From Thalassotalea sp. (GTDB lineage Bacteria; Pseudomonadota; Gammaproteobacteria; Enterobacterales; Alteromonadaceae), in contig JAKVCY010000016.1 in NCBI GenBank assembly GCA_022448425.1, positions 1-44,510 of the forward strand: DNA of 44,510 nucleotides. Direction: 5' to 3'. The notes beneath the pieces are model-generated. The model saw nothing but the letters and a program-made list of their open reading frames with translations, made no database searches and was not told the DNA's origin. Made by a program: the position numbers and the translations under genes. Numbering within the stretch: position 1 is the stretch's first letter; every line of letters begins with the position of its first letter. This document shows, one piece after another, positions 35,567-44,510 of the stretch.

Positions 35567-38500
35567 CCATAAGAACACTGACGCTCTTATTGTTGTTGTT
35601 AAACTCCTCGCTAACAATATTGTGTTTTCATATTATCCATCTTAAGCATGAGAGAGAGTTAATGCTCTCCTCAAGTGTGGCGCAGCTTGAATATGTAGCG
35701 GCTATTCAGCACAAAAGAATTAAAGCCATGTTAGTGAGCTATAAAAATATGGCTTTGATGAAAAGCGACGCACAACTTAGCTCGCTCATTCTAAATGGAA
35801 AACCCCGGAGGTTAGACGAGCTGAAACAAGATATTGATCGAATCTTGAATAGTACCGTCGGTTCAATTTCACAAGTATCGTCTGCTGGGGTGTTCAGCTC
35901 AGATAAAAGAGTTATCGCGTCTACCTCTGACATCTATAACACGCTCAACATCGACGAGGTGACGGCGGCAGGCTCTCAATACAGAGTAAAGTTTGTGCTA
36001 TTCGATAACCGATCTTATGTTGTGTTTGTTGAACCGATAGAAGTTGAGTCAAATGTAATAGGTTACATCGCTTTGGCATTTTCAGATATTCAACTTAGGG
36101 AAATTGTTAACGACTATACAGGGCTCGGAAACACTGGCGAGATTGTACTGGCAGCGCTTAATGAAACAGGAGATGCGATTTTTCTTACACCGACTCGGCA
36201 TGATCCCAGTGTCGCATTCTCGCTAACTATTTCGCCGAACAACCTAGAAATACCGATAACCGACGCTATGACTGGCGTAAATGATGTCTTTGAAAATTAC
36301 GTAGATTACCGTGACATTCCAGTACTCGCCATTTCTCATCATATTCCAGAGGCTGGCTGGGGGATGATTGTTAAAATCGACAAATCCGAAGTTTTTAAGC
36401 AATTATCTGAGCTTAATAACCAATCGCTCAATGTGTTGTTATTTACTTTTGTCGTTGTTTTCTTTGTTTCACTGCTTGTTGTTAATCGACTGGCACGACC
36501 ATATGACGCGTTAATAAAAGCGATGTCTGAAACGGCAAAAGGAAAAAAAACGACGCTAGAATTCAAATCAAATGTTGTTGAAGTTAACGATGTAGTTTCA
36601 GCGTTTAATTTCATGATTGAAAAAATAAAGTTATCAGAGCGTAATCTGCGAGAGTCAATTAAGGTACTGACTGAATTAAATATTAGGTTAGACTCTGAAG
36701 CTGAGCGATTTAAACGTTGGAAAGAGTCAAATTTTATTGGAATTATACATTCTGATGCTAAAGGTAATATCTTAGACGCTAATACCACTATGTTAGATAT
36801 GATTGGCTATACGCATCAGGAGTTGGAAAACAATGAAATTGATTGGAAAAAACTCACGCCAAAGGAATATCTCTCATTAGATTTAAAAGCTATAGACGAA
36901 GCAAACCGACAAGGCTATTGGACCCCTTTTGAAAAAGTCTATATTCACAAAGATGGACATGAAGTTCCAATTCTAATCGGTGGTTCAATATTCAAAGAGA
37001 GTACTCAAGAATTCATTGTCTTTGTTGTCAATTTATCAGAAAAGTATCAACAAGTAAGAGAGCTTGAAGAGTACAAAGGCATAATCGAAAACTCACATGA
37101 TATGTTAGCGTTTGTCGATAAAAATTATCGTTTCAAAACCGTCAATCAAGCGTATTTGAATTTGCATAGCAAAGAGCGGCATCAAGTTATCGGACGTTTA
37201 CTGCCAGAAATACTAGGGGAAGAGTTTTTCTATCACACTATCAAAAGCAAAATAGATAGAGCGCTTGAGGGAGAGCAAGTTAGCTTTGTCGAAACGGTTA
37301 GAGTTAACGAAGGGCAGAAAGTTGTAACACTTAAAATTTCCTATATCCCCTATCGAAGCAACAAAGGCGAAATTATTGGGTTTATCTTTAAAGGCGAAGA
37401 TATTTCAGAGCTTCGGGCAAAGGAGAGAACCATTGAGTTAAAAGAAAAAGAACAAAAGCAAATCATCGATTCAATGCTCGAAGGGGTTTTTACTGCGGAC
37501 TGCAAAGGTAAGATACTTTCCTTTAACCCTGAAGCTGAACGTATCTTTGGCTACAAGGAAGAAGAAATCGTTGGCAAGAGCATTGATCGATTGACAGAAG
37601 AAGTGGCACATCATGAAAAAATGATGAAAAATTATTTGGCCACTGGAGTATCTCATGTCATTGATCACCGTGTTATTAGAACTATCGATGCTAGACACAA
37701 AGAAGGCCACCTTTTCCCAATTCGTGTTGCCGTAGCGAGTATGCCGCTTAATCAGCACGGCGAACGTCACTTTATTGCTAATTTTCAAGACATGAGCGAA
37801 TATGAGCAGCAGCGAGCACAGCTCAATAGAAGCCTAAAGCTAGACTCGCTGGGTAATGTTGCAGGCGGTGTAGCTCACGACTTTAATAACATACTCGGCA
37901 TTATAGTAGGTTATGCAAGTTTGCTTTCAAGTAGTGAATTAGACAGGCAGCAATTTTACATCGAGGCGATTGAAAAAGCTTGCAACAGGGGGCAGAAATT
38001 AACGAAAAGCCTTTTGACCTTCGCTAAAAAAGGAAATCAAGGCGCTTCCAAAGTTAATCTCAACGACTTGATAGCGAAAAACCGACAGCTATTAGAAACC
38101 GCAATTACCTCTAAAATCATACTTAATCTCGAACTGTCGACATGCGACTGCTTCACGAATGTTGAAGAAGACTTGTTTGAAAACATGCTCTTAAATATGT
38201 CTATCAATGCAATGCACGCAATGCCAGACGGCGGCAGTATCACTATAGCAACTGAGTGCATGCACTTATCTTCAGTTCAAGCAAATAGGCTGGCGCTAAA
38301 AAGCGGAAAATACATCAAACTTACTATTTCTGATACAGGTTTTGGAATACCAAAAGAGAATATCGATAAAATTTTTGATCCTTTCTTTACGACAAAAGCC
38401 GACTTTGGAACCGGGTTGGGGTTGTCGCAATGCTATGGTTTTATCAAATCATGTGATGGGGTCATTGACGTTAGTTCTACAGAAGGAGAAGGCACTGTCT

Positions 38501-38940
38501 TTGAAATTTTCCTACCGTGTTTAGAAAGTGAAGGAAATCCCGTTATCCAAGAAGAAAAGTCTATCGGCGTACCTATGTTGAGCGGTATTAAAAGTGCTTT
38601 AGTTATAGATGACGAGCACGATCTGAGAGTCGTTATTCGTTCATTTTTGGAGGCTGAAGGGATTAACGTATTTGATACAAGTGAGCCTAAAGAAGCGATA
38701 TCTATTGTAGAGTCTGAAAGTCTCGATGTTGTTATTAGCGATATAATTATGCCTCAAATTAGTGGCTTAGATTTAATGCAACATATCAAGCAAATCAAAC
38801 CGCAGATGCCTCATTTGTTTGTTACTGGCTTTTTTAGTATTCAGTCAGACGCCGAAGAATACAGTGAAGAGGAGGTTTTATCTAAACCTTTTACCAAGAA
38901 AGAGCTATTTGAGAAGTTGAACAAAATTTGTGGAACTTAA
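35563..38940 (+). CDS. Hybrid sensor histidine kinase: Cache-like sensor, HAMP-like region, three PAS, kinase, receiver
   Basis: The 1125-aa protein has an N-terminal membrane helix (about 4-24) and a large periplasmic dCache-like domain (about 25-285). A second helix (LLFTFVVVFFVSLLVV) leads to a HAMP-like segment, then PAS domains at about 395-500, 505-620 and 630-745. The DHp has His772 in GGVAHDFNN, followed by an ATPase domain (NMSINAMHAMPDGG, SDTGFGIP, TGLGLSQCYG). The C-terminal receiver has Asp1060 in VVISDIIMPQISG. It overlaps the REC-EAL gene by 4 bp, so it probably signals to that phosphodiesterase. The internal receiver may act as phosphate relay or sink. The environmental signal is unknown. 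Confidence 0.92.
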   Translation: MTIRTLTLLLLLLNSSLTILCFHIIHLKHERELMLSSSVAQLEYVAAIQHKRIKAMLVSYKNMALMKSDAQLSSLILNGKPRRLDELKQDIDRILNSTVGSISQVSSAGVFSSDKRVIASTSDIYNTLNIDEVTAAGSQYRVKFVLFDNRSYVVFVEPIEVESNVIGYIALAFSDIQLREIVNDYTGLGNTGEIVLAALNETGDAIFLTPTRHDPSVAFSLTISPNNLEIPITDAMTGVNDVFENYVDYRDIPVLAISHHIPEAGWGMIVKIDKSEVFKQLSELNNQSLNVLLFTFVVVFFVSLLVVNRLARPYDALIKAMSETAKGKKTTLEFKSNVVEVNDVVSAFNFMIEKIKLSERNLRESIKVLTELNIRLDSEAERFKRWKESNFIGIIHSDAKGNILDANTTMLDMIGYTHQELENNEIDWKKLTPKEYLSLDLKAIDEANRQGYWTPFEKVYIHKDGHEVPILIGGSIFKESTQEFIVFVVNLSEKYQQVRELEEYKGIIENSHDMLAFVDKNYRFKTVNQAYLNLHSKERHQVIGRLLPEILGEEFFYHTIKSKIDRALEGEQVSFVETVRVNEGQKVVTLKISYIPYRSNKGEIIGFIFKGEDISELRAKERTIELKEKEQKQIIDSMLEGVFTADCKGKILSFNPEAERIFGYKEEEIVGKSIDRLTEEVAHHEKMMKNYLATGVSHVIDHRVIRTIDARHKEGHLFPIRVAVASMPLNQHGERHFIANFQDMSEYEQQRAQLNRSLKLDSLGNVAGGVAHDFNNILGIIVGYASLLSSSELDRQQFYIEAIEKACNRGQKLTKSLLTFAKKGNQGASKVNLNDLIAKNRQLLETAITSKIILNLELSTCDCFTNVEEDLFENMLLNMSINAMHAMPDGGSITIATECMHLSSVQANRLALKSGKYIKLTISDTGFGIPKENIDKIFDPFFTTKADFGTGLGLSQCYGFIKSCDGVIDVSSTEGEGTVFEIFLPCLESEGNPVIQEEKSIGVPMLSGIKSALVIDDEHDLRVVIRSFLEAEGINVFDTSEPKEAISIVESESLDVVISDIIMPQISGLDLMQHIKQIKPQMPHLFVTGFFSIQSDAEEYSEEEVLSKPFTKKELFEKLNKICGT

Positions 38941-38962
38941 TATTTAAGATTTAAGATTTATG

Positions 38963-39298
38963 TGTACTAGCTCAGACTTGATCTGACAGTTACCCGTTTT
39001 TCTATTGGTGACTGTCAGTTTAGATTTGAGCTAAATTCTTCTCAGCCCAAATCGATTTTCCATCAAGTAATGTTTTATAGGGCGTTCTGCCACAACACAT
39101 TTTTCCATGATGAGTTCGCTCATTATTGTGATAAGCCATCCATTCGTCCAGATCTTTTTGAAGCTCATCAAGCGAACTGTAAAGCTTTTTACGGAACGTA
39201 ACCTGATAGAACTCGTTAAGTATCGTTTTGTGAAATTGCTCGCAGATACCGTTAGTTTGAGGTGACATCGCTTTAGTTTTCGTGTGGTCAATATCATT
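38963..39298 (-). mobile_element. IS481-family element remnant (terminal end plus transposase C-terminus)
   Basis: The end TGTACTAGC at 38963 is the inverted copy of the end at position 108 (three mismatches in 108 bp). The transposase frame is intact inwards as far as NDIDHTKTK (about 39298), then meets a stop in unrelated sequence. The element has therefore lost its other end and most of its catalytic domain. It cannot move by itself. Confidence 0.85.
39020..39298 (-). pseudogene. IS481-family transposase, C-terminal fragment
   Basis: About 92 codons remain, from NDIDHTKTKAMSPQTNGICE through FHKTILNEFYQVTFRKKLYS and CCGRTPYKTLLDGKSIWAEK to the stop TAA (39020-39022). NGICEQFHKT contains the last Glu of the DDE triad. 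Both earlier Asp residues and the N-terminal HTH are missing. An ATG at 39268 exists but is internal to the family sequence. Confidence 0.85.
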
Positions 39299-39505
39299 AA
39301 TTCATACTCAAATTTGTCTTTATTATTAACGACAGGGGGTTTTTGTGTAATTGCTACCCCAATCATCTTAATAATAGCTGTTTCGATTATTTTGCTATCA
39401 ACAGTTTTACCTTCGCAGTCTGTTATCTTTGTATTGCTACTTCAATACAAAACTTTGCAATATCTATCGCCTCTAATAATACGTTGTCATGAAGCATTAT
39501 AAACT
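39299..39505. other. Unassigned 207-bp segment between two IS remnants
   Basis: AT-rich sequence with no intact gene. On minus it can be read as two short frames (one starting at an ATG near 39502 reads MLHDNVLLEAIDIAKFCIEV, then stops; another reads DKFEYEL towards 39299). It may be a shard of a broken coding sequence. I do not recognise it. Confidence 0.35.
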
Positions 39506-40399
39506 CGTCAGGAAAGCCTATTCAAACAATATGGTATCGAATTAAACCGCAGTACCATGGCTGACTGGGTGATAAAGTGCAGCACTTTGTTTAAGCCACT
39601 GATTGAAAGGCTCAAAGCCATTCAACTCGAACAACCTGTTATTCAGGCGGATGAAACCACATTACAGGTCATCAATGAAGACAAGTCCACCTGTTATATG
39701 TGGTTGTATTGCACCGGTACTGATGCACCTAATGAAAGCCCGATACCCAATATCGTACTGTATGACTACCAGAATAATCGGTCAGGTCGTTGTGCGTTGG
39801 CGTATTTAGGGGATTACTCAGGCTATTTGCAAGTGGAGGGTTATCAGGGCTATGCACAAACACAGGCGACATTAGCCGGTTGCTGGGCCCATGCCAGACG
39901 CAAGTTTAAAGAAGCCGAAGTGGCACAAGCAAAGGGTAAAACGGGTAAAGCGAACTGGGCACTCAATCATATCCAGAAGCTCTACCGGATTGAAACCCGT
40001 ATCAAAGGAAAATCCGCACAGCAGAAGTATCAGGTCAGGCAAACAGAATCGCTTCCCCTGCTCAACCAATACAAAGCTTGGCTGGATAAATCCGTACTTC
40101 ATGTACCGCCGAAAACTGCGTTGGGTAAAGCACTTGGCTACAGTTTGAATCAATGGCAAAAGCTGGTGCGCTATGTCGATGATGGCAACCTAGCCATCGA
40201 TAATAACCGAGCAGAGCGTGCCATAAAGCCCTTTGTCATCGGCCGAAAGAATTGGTTATTCAGTCACGATAAAAAGGGGGCTAATGCCAGCGCGATACTT
40301 TACAGCATCATCGAAACAGCGAAGGCTAATGGATTAAGCCCGTTTGATTACCTTCTTCATTGTTTAGACCACCTAGCCGCATCGCCTAATGATGTCTAG
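39506..40399 (+). pseudogene. IS66-family transposase (TnpC), N-terminally truncated
   Basis: The homologous frame begins at about 39506 (RQESLFKQYGIELNRSTMAD), directly after an in-frame stop at 39500-39502. It runs to the natural C-terminus (NGLSPFDYLLHCLDHLAA). Recognisable IS66 parts are VIQADETTLQV (first Asp), GCWAHARRKF and NNRAERAIKPFVIGRKNWLF (catalytic Glu region). The N-terminal leucine-rich and zinc-binding parts are gone. An ATG at 39557 could be used but would give a non-functional 280-aa fragment. Confidence 0.88.
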
Positions 40400-40454
40400 C
40401 CTCTCTTGCCATGGAACGTGATTTTGAGTAAGGCGTAGATCAGCAGGCGGTTAC
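39506..40454 (+). mobile_element. IS66-family element remnant (3' part)
   Basis: This contains the C-terminal two-thirds of an IS66 TnpC gene and about 55 bp beyond its stop. The right limit is tentative: CAGCAGGCGGTTAC ending at 40454 resembles an IS66 terminal repeat, but no second end exists in the window to confirm it. TnpA, TnpB and the left end are absent. Confidence 0.7.
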
Positions 40455-40660
40455 CTTTTATCCTTGAAATAAGGTAGTTCATCATTATTTTATCAACCTT
40501 CATCATGTTATGATGTTTGCAGGGTATTGTTTAGGCTAATTTATGCTTCCCTAGTTAAGCGTATGTGTAGAATTAAAAATGAAGCTAAAACGTCAAATTA
40601 CCACGCTATTTATTAGGCTCTTTGCCAGTCGCTATGCAAACTCATCGGATGGATTTTACA
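40455..40660. other. Upstream region of the subtilase gene
   Basis: 206 bp without a convincing gene. A 29-codon ORF beginning ATG 40579 (MKLKRQITTLFIRLFASRYA, ending just after the subtilase ATG in another frame) might be a leader peptide or chance. No strong SD precedes ATG 40661. Confidence 0.35.
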
Positions 40661-43600
40661 ATGAATAAAATAAGAACAATTAAATTGCGAGTTTATAAAA
40701 ACGTAAAATGGTTTATTTTACTTTGTTTTATTCCATGGCTGGCTTGGTCAAATGAGCCGCCAAAGGTTGTTTTTGAGCCATCTTACACTATCAATAATTC
40801 CGCGAAAGCAAGGGAGTTGGGAATAACTCAAAGGATAGAAGAAAAAAATGGAAGAGTTCGTTATTTCTACAATGATGATTTTTCAGGAGAACAAACTTTT
40901 CTAGTTGAGTTAACAGCAGATTCTTTAGTTGCATATAAAACTCAATTAAATAAATCGCTTAAATCAGTCAATCGAAAAACGGGCAGTGAAACCGTTGCGT
41001 CTTATAAAGCTAAAGCAATTTCTCGTCATGTTGCAGATATAACTAATCAACAGTCTTTGTTTAAAAGTGCGTTGAACCATTCTAATAAGCGAATCAAATT
41101 GGAGCGATCGTTTAGTCAAGTGGCAAATGTTGTGGTTGTTAAAGCCGACGCTAGCGATAAATCTTTTATTGAATCTTTGCCTAACGTTAAGAGGGTTTCT
41201 GTTGCTAAACGTGTTTACAAGTCACTAAAAGCAAGTGTTTCTATTACTAAAGCCGATCAAGTATGGCAATTAATGGATAGCCAAAATCTCGAAGTAAAAG
41301 GTGATGGTATAACGGTCGCGATACTTGATACTGGAATTGATTATACGCACCCAGCATTAGGGGGGTGTCTTGGAGAGGGCTGTAAAGTTAGCAATGGTTG
41401 GGATTTTGTCAATAATGACGCAGATCCTATGGACGGTGATGGTCATGGTACTCATGTTGCTGGTATTGTTGCCGCTGAATCGGATGATTTTACCGGTGTT
41501 GCGCCGAATGCTCGATTACACGCATATAAAGTGCTTTCAGATGAAGGTTGGGGTAAAATTTCAGATGTTATTGCTGCGATAGAAAAAGCTGTTGACCCCG
41601 ATGGCGACCCTAATACCGATGATGCCGTTGATGTCATTAACATGAGTTTAGGCGGAGTTGGTGACGCAGATGATTTATTGAGCCAAGCAACAGATGCAGC
41701 AGTAGATGCAGGTGTGATCGTGGTTGTTGCAGCAGGTAATGAATTTTCTTATGGTGAAATAGAAAGATCATCTCCTGCCGCTGCGAGAAAAGCTATAACT
41801 GTAGCCTCGAGTGATAAAGATGATACTATTTCTATCTTTTCATCAAGGGGTTCTTTGCCAGTAAATCAAGCGTTAAAACCTGAAATAACGGCACCCGGTG
41901 GCGATATACTTTCAACTTTTTTGGATCATGGTGTGCAAGAGTTGAGTGGTACAAGTATGGCAAGCCCACACATAGCAGGTATTGCTGCTCTTTTAAAACA
42001 ATTATCACCTGAACTGACCCCTTTACAAGTAAAACGTCGGCTTATGGCAAGCGCTGTTGATTTAGGTAAAGATCCTTTTGCGCAAGGTGCTGGTAGGGTT
42101 GATGCCATTGCTGCAACAGATGTAGGAACTTCATTAGAAGATGGACTGGTCAACTTTGGTAAGATAAACAATTCTCAAACTAGCTGGCAAGTAGAGTCTA
42201 GTTTTACTATTTTCAATCACTCGTCGGCTGAGAAAAACTATCAACTCAACCTTAATGAAGATGCTCCCAGTGGAACGTCAATATTAATCGATGAATCTGA
42301 AATCACTGTGCAACCAAATGATAGCGCGACTGTAACAGTGACGTTGGTGATTGAAAATGTAAATGATGTAGCTTATTCAGAGCATCCATTAGGTGTGTAC
42401 TATGGAGCCATTAACATATCCAATGAAGGTGATATGAATCGTATTCCATATGCATTTGAAAGAACGACCTACTTGAGTATTGATAATGAAAGTGACTACG
42501 ACGCTGGCGTTTTCTTGGCGCCAAATACAGGTGAGATACATTATTTATACTTACCCCCTGGCGAAACAACTAAAATAGCTTTTCCTGCACAATCTACATT
42601 TGTAATGACTCGATTTAACGAGATCCCCAGTGAAGACTACTCAGATATAATACCTGAAGGATATCGCGTGAGTGGGCTTACAACGCATAATTTACAAATT
42701 GATGGTGATACAGAATGGACTGTTTCGGCTGACTCTTTAGAGTTTGGTGTTGGTGTAACTAACTATCTCGACACTGATGGAATTGAAAAACCATTAGAAG
42801 AGTTGGATTTTAGCAGGCGTTTTTCACTGTTAACAAGTGATTCTATTATTTCAATGTCGTTTGGAGGAGATGCTCGCGCTGATTTTCATCTTTTAGGGGA
42901 AATGACAGATGACTCAAGTATATTTTTTGGGAATGTTATTACTAAATTAAATGAGCAAGCCATCAATGATAACAGCGAGAAACAGAATATTTATCATTTT
43001 TGGTATCACGCTATGGGAAATGAACTTTACGATGGAACAAAAGAAATAAACTTTACTTCTAACCAGTATTATTCAGTTAATTTTAATGAGCGACTGTTAA
43101 GCGAAGACATTACTCAACATATCCGTTTTGCAAGTTTCTCTGACTTACTAAATTTATCTTATAACATAAATGTATCTAGTAACGTAAATGTATTTAGTAC
43201 TCCATCAACTGATAATTTCTATTCTGGCTTATCTATTTATTTTCAGTTGACTAATGAAAAGAGCGAATATTTTTCTCGATTGGTAGCAGGTACTAGTCTT
43301 AATGGCTTAGCTTTTCAAAATAAAGTGAACAATTTCCATTATACAGGTGGGTTGGATGCCACTAAACAGTTTGAACGTAACTCCCAATTGAATATAGGAG
43401 CAAATGGCACTTATTGGAATGCCGATATGATTTTGGAAAATGATCAAGTCTTTATCAAACCGGGTAGGTCTGAATATGAAAATGCATTTATTGCTGACTT
43501 ATCGGGTTTTGATTACAGCTTAATCAACACTGAATACCAATTTATTTGTGAAGATACACCGCTAGAAACTCATTCACTGAGCTTTAATGAGTTGGGAAAG

Positions 43601-44510
43601 GTAGTTGCACCATTGCCAGAACAAACGTGTAGCAAGTTGTCAATCGACTTCCAATTCGATAACTACCTGGATGATCAGGTATATCAATCAAAAGTGAGTT
43701 ACCCAATAGAGTATTTAAGTCACAGAGCGCCTCTGAATAGAATCTTCCTGTGGGAAGGAGACAACATTGTTTTAGACCAGACCTTAAATAAAATTAAGTC
43801 GCGAATAGAAATTAACGTGGAAACCCCTGAGGACTTAGCTTATTTAAGCGCTTATTGGCAAATCGAAGGCGGTGAATGGCAAGAGCTTATTTTATCAAAC
43901 GATGGTGATACAAAAGCTTTTGCTCAGTTCGACATGATTGCTGGAAGTAATATTGTCAACATGAAGTTGAACATAGATGGAATTGAGCAAACACTTAACG
44001 GCTTTTTTAAGTTAGGAATGGACGCAGGTGAAGATTCAGATGTCGATGATGATGGGATTGACAACTCAGTTGATACGGACAATGACAATGATGGCGTTGA
44101 AGATGCCCAAGACGCATTTCCATTTGATCCGAGTGAGTGGGAAGATACTGATTCGGACGGAGTAGGCAACAATGCCGATAACGATGATGATAATGACGGC
44201 ACTATTGATTCTGAAGATGCTTTTCCATTAGATGCAGCAGAGCAGTTAGATACTGATACAGATGGTATCGGCAATAACGCCGACAACGACGACGATAATG
44301 ACGGCGCCCTTGATGTTGATGACGCCTTTCCGTTAGACGCTACAGAACAGTTAGACACAGATTCCGATGGTATTGGCAATAATGCTGATTCAGATGATGA
44401 TAATGACGGCACTATTGATTCTGAAGATGCTTTTCCATTAGATGCAGCAGAGCAGTTAGATACTGATACAGATGGTATAGGCAATAATGCAGAGTCAGAG
44501 GAGGATAATG
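40661..44510 (+). CDS. Secreted S8 subtilisin-like serine protease with TSP3 repeats (3' end beyond window)
   Basis: The frame is open for 1283 codons to the window edge. In order it has a signal peptide (about 1-31), a propeptide/inhibitor-like region (about 80-185), and a peptidase S8 domain (about 195-485). The catalytic Asp223 is in AILDTGID, His262 in GDGHGTHVAG, oxyanion Asn360 in AAGNE and Ser432 in SGTSMASPH. About 640 residues of beta-rich region follow, starting with a Fn3-like stretch after VNFGK. From about residue 1123 come Asp-rich thrombospondin type-3 repeats (DSDGVGNNADNDDDNDG), predicted to bind calcium. Such proteins are exported, with the repeats stabilising or tethering the protease. 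Substrates are unknown, and sorting motifs may lie beyond the window. The gene sits just right of the IS66 remnant and is intact as far as visible. Confidence 0.93.
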   Translation, partial: MNKIRTIKLRVYKNVKWFILLCFIPWLAWSNEPPKVVFEPSYTINNSAKARELGITQRIEEKNGRVRYFYNDDFSGEQTFLVELTADSLVAYKTQLNKSLKSVNRKTGSETVASYKAKAISRHVADITNQQSLFKSALNHSNKRIKLERSFSQVANVVVVKADASDKSFIESLPNVKRVSVAKRVYKSLKASVSITKADQVWQLMDSQNLEVKGDGITVAILDTGIDYTHPALGGCLGEGCKVSNGWDFVNNDADPMDGDGHGTHVAGIVAAESDDFTGVAPNARLHAYKVLSDEGWGKISDVIAAIEKAVDPDGDPNTDDAVDVINMSLGGVGDADDLLSQATDAAVDAGVIVVVAAGNEFSYGEIERSSPAAARKAITVASSDKDDTISIFSSRGSLPVNQALKPEITAPGGDILSTFLDHGVQELSGTSMASPHIAGIAALLKQLSPELTPLQVKRRLMASAVDLGKDPFAQGAGRVDAIAATDVGTSLEDGLVNFGKINNSQTSWQVESSFTIFNHSSAEKNYQLNLNEDAPSGTSILIDESEITVQPNDSATVTVTLVIENVNDVAYSEHPLGVYYGAINISNEGDMNRIPYAFERTTYLSIDNESDYDAGVFLAPNTGEIHYLYLPPGETTKIAFPAQSTFVMTRFNEIPSEDYSDIIPEGYRVSGLTTHNLQIDGDTEWTVSADSLEFGVGVTNYLDTDGIEKPLEELDFSRRFSLLTSDSIISMSFGGDARADFHLLGEMTDDSSIFFGNVITKLNEQAINDNSEKQNIYHFWYHAMGNELYDGTKEINFTSNQYYSVNFNERLLSEDITQHIRFASFSDLLNLSYNINVSSNVNVFSTPSTDNFYSGLSIYFQLTNEKSEYFSRLVAGTSLNGLAFQNKVNNFHYTGGLDATKQFERNSQLNIGANGTYWNADMILENDQVFIKPGRSEYENAFIADLSGFDYSLINTEYQFICEDTPLETHSLSFNELGKVVAPLPEQTCSKLSIDFQFDNYLDDQVYQSKVSYPIEYLSHRAPLNRIFLWEGDNIVLDQTLNKIKSRIEINVETPEDLAYLSAYWQIEGGEWQELILSNDGDTKAFAQFDMIAGSNIVNMKLNIDGIEQTLNGFFKLGMDAGEDSDVDDDGIDNSVDTDNDNDGVEDAQDAFPFDPSEWEDTDSDGVGNNADNDDDNDGTIDSEDAFPLDAAEQLDTDTDGIGNNADNDDDNDGALDVDDAFPLDATEQLDTDSDGIGNNADSDDDNDGTIDSEDAFPLDAAEQLDTDTDGIGNNAESEEDN
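44144..44510 (+). repeat. 105-bp tandem repeat encoding 35-residue TSP3 units
   Basis: Units start at 44144, 44249, 44354 and 44459 (the last cut by the window edge). Each encodes DTDSDG(V/I)GNNAD followed by an acidic DDDNDG loop and DAFPLDAxEQL. Unit 1 and unit 3 second halves (about 44191-44285 and 44401-44495) are nearly identical over about 90 bp at a distance of 210 bp, which suggests recent duplication or gene conversion. Confidence 0.9.

Noticed and set aside
39031..39366. 111-codon minus-strand ORF crossing the IS481 remnant boundary
   Set aside because: It reads the transposase out of frame and joins it to unrelated sequence. The conserved transposase frame is the adjacent one.
43924..44484. 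Long minus-strand ORF rich in Ser/Pro opposite the subtilase repeats
   Set aside because: It is the antisense of the 105-bp TSP3 repeats. The repeated codon pattern keeps the opposite frame open, and the plus-strand frame has clear domain homology.

Overview
The window looks like chromosome from a marine gammaproteobacterium, most likely of the Alteromonadales (Colwelliaceae/Pseudoalteromonadaceae-like). This is an inference from moderate AT-richness, the style of the proteins (TonB receptors, an AlkB alkane hydroxylase, a secreted subtilase with thrombospondin type-3 repeats) and the IS481/IS66 remnants. No rRNA, tRNA or CRISPR array was seen.

Layout. 1-108 is the 3' end of an IS481-type element. 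418-3847 carries a secreted DJ-1/PfpI-like protein followed by an OmpR-type response regulator and its sensor kinase. 4003-8927 holds a small secreted protein, then (minus strand) a membrane protein fused to a cupin, an unknown secreted protein and a YgjK-like GH63 glycosidase. 9183-15392 is a polyamine locus: aspartoacylase, spermidine synthase and a eukaryotic-type S-adenosylmethionine decarboxylase on minus, and agmatinase plus biosynthetic arginine decarboxylase on plus, diverging from a shared 290-bp region. Together these encode arginine -> agmatine -> putrescine -> spermidine. 15556-19480 has a GNAT acetyltransferase and a DUF1501/DUF1800 pair. 19727-25701 is a LysR regulator divergent from an iron-uptake operon (TonB siderophore receptor, DUF3649, PepSY membrane protein, DUF3325).

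25946-34254 is different in character. An ECF sigma/anti-sigma/PDZ operon, an alkane 1-monooxygenase, a truncated PD40-repeat protein abutting a truncated TonB receptor, a PPP-like phosphatase and a threonine-aldolase-like enzyme lie here. Five of the reading frames are broken by one frameshift or one in-frame stop each, while the flanking regions are intact. This is either a patch of gene decay or a local sequence-quality problem.

34367-38940 is an overlapping pair: a REC-EAL c-di-GMP phosphodiesterase and a Cache-PAS hybrid histidine kinase. At 38963 the same IS481 end seen at position 1 reappears in inverted orientation (about 97% identical over 108 bp), so 38.85 kb lies between inverted IS ends. 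IS481 and IS66 transposase fragments follow. From 40661 to the window end runs an S8 subtilase precursor whose C-terminus enters 35-residue (105-bp) Ca-binding repeats and is cut by the window edge.

The most noteworthy observations are the cluster of single-lesion genes at 26.3-33.3 kb, the membrane-cupin fusion with an intact internal start, the eukaryotic-type AdoMetDC overlapping speE, a Ser/Ala/Arg/Asn repeat insert inside the dimerisation helices of the sensor kinase, and a 28-bp imperfect tandem repeat in front of alkB.
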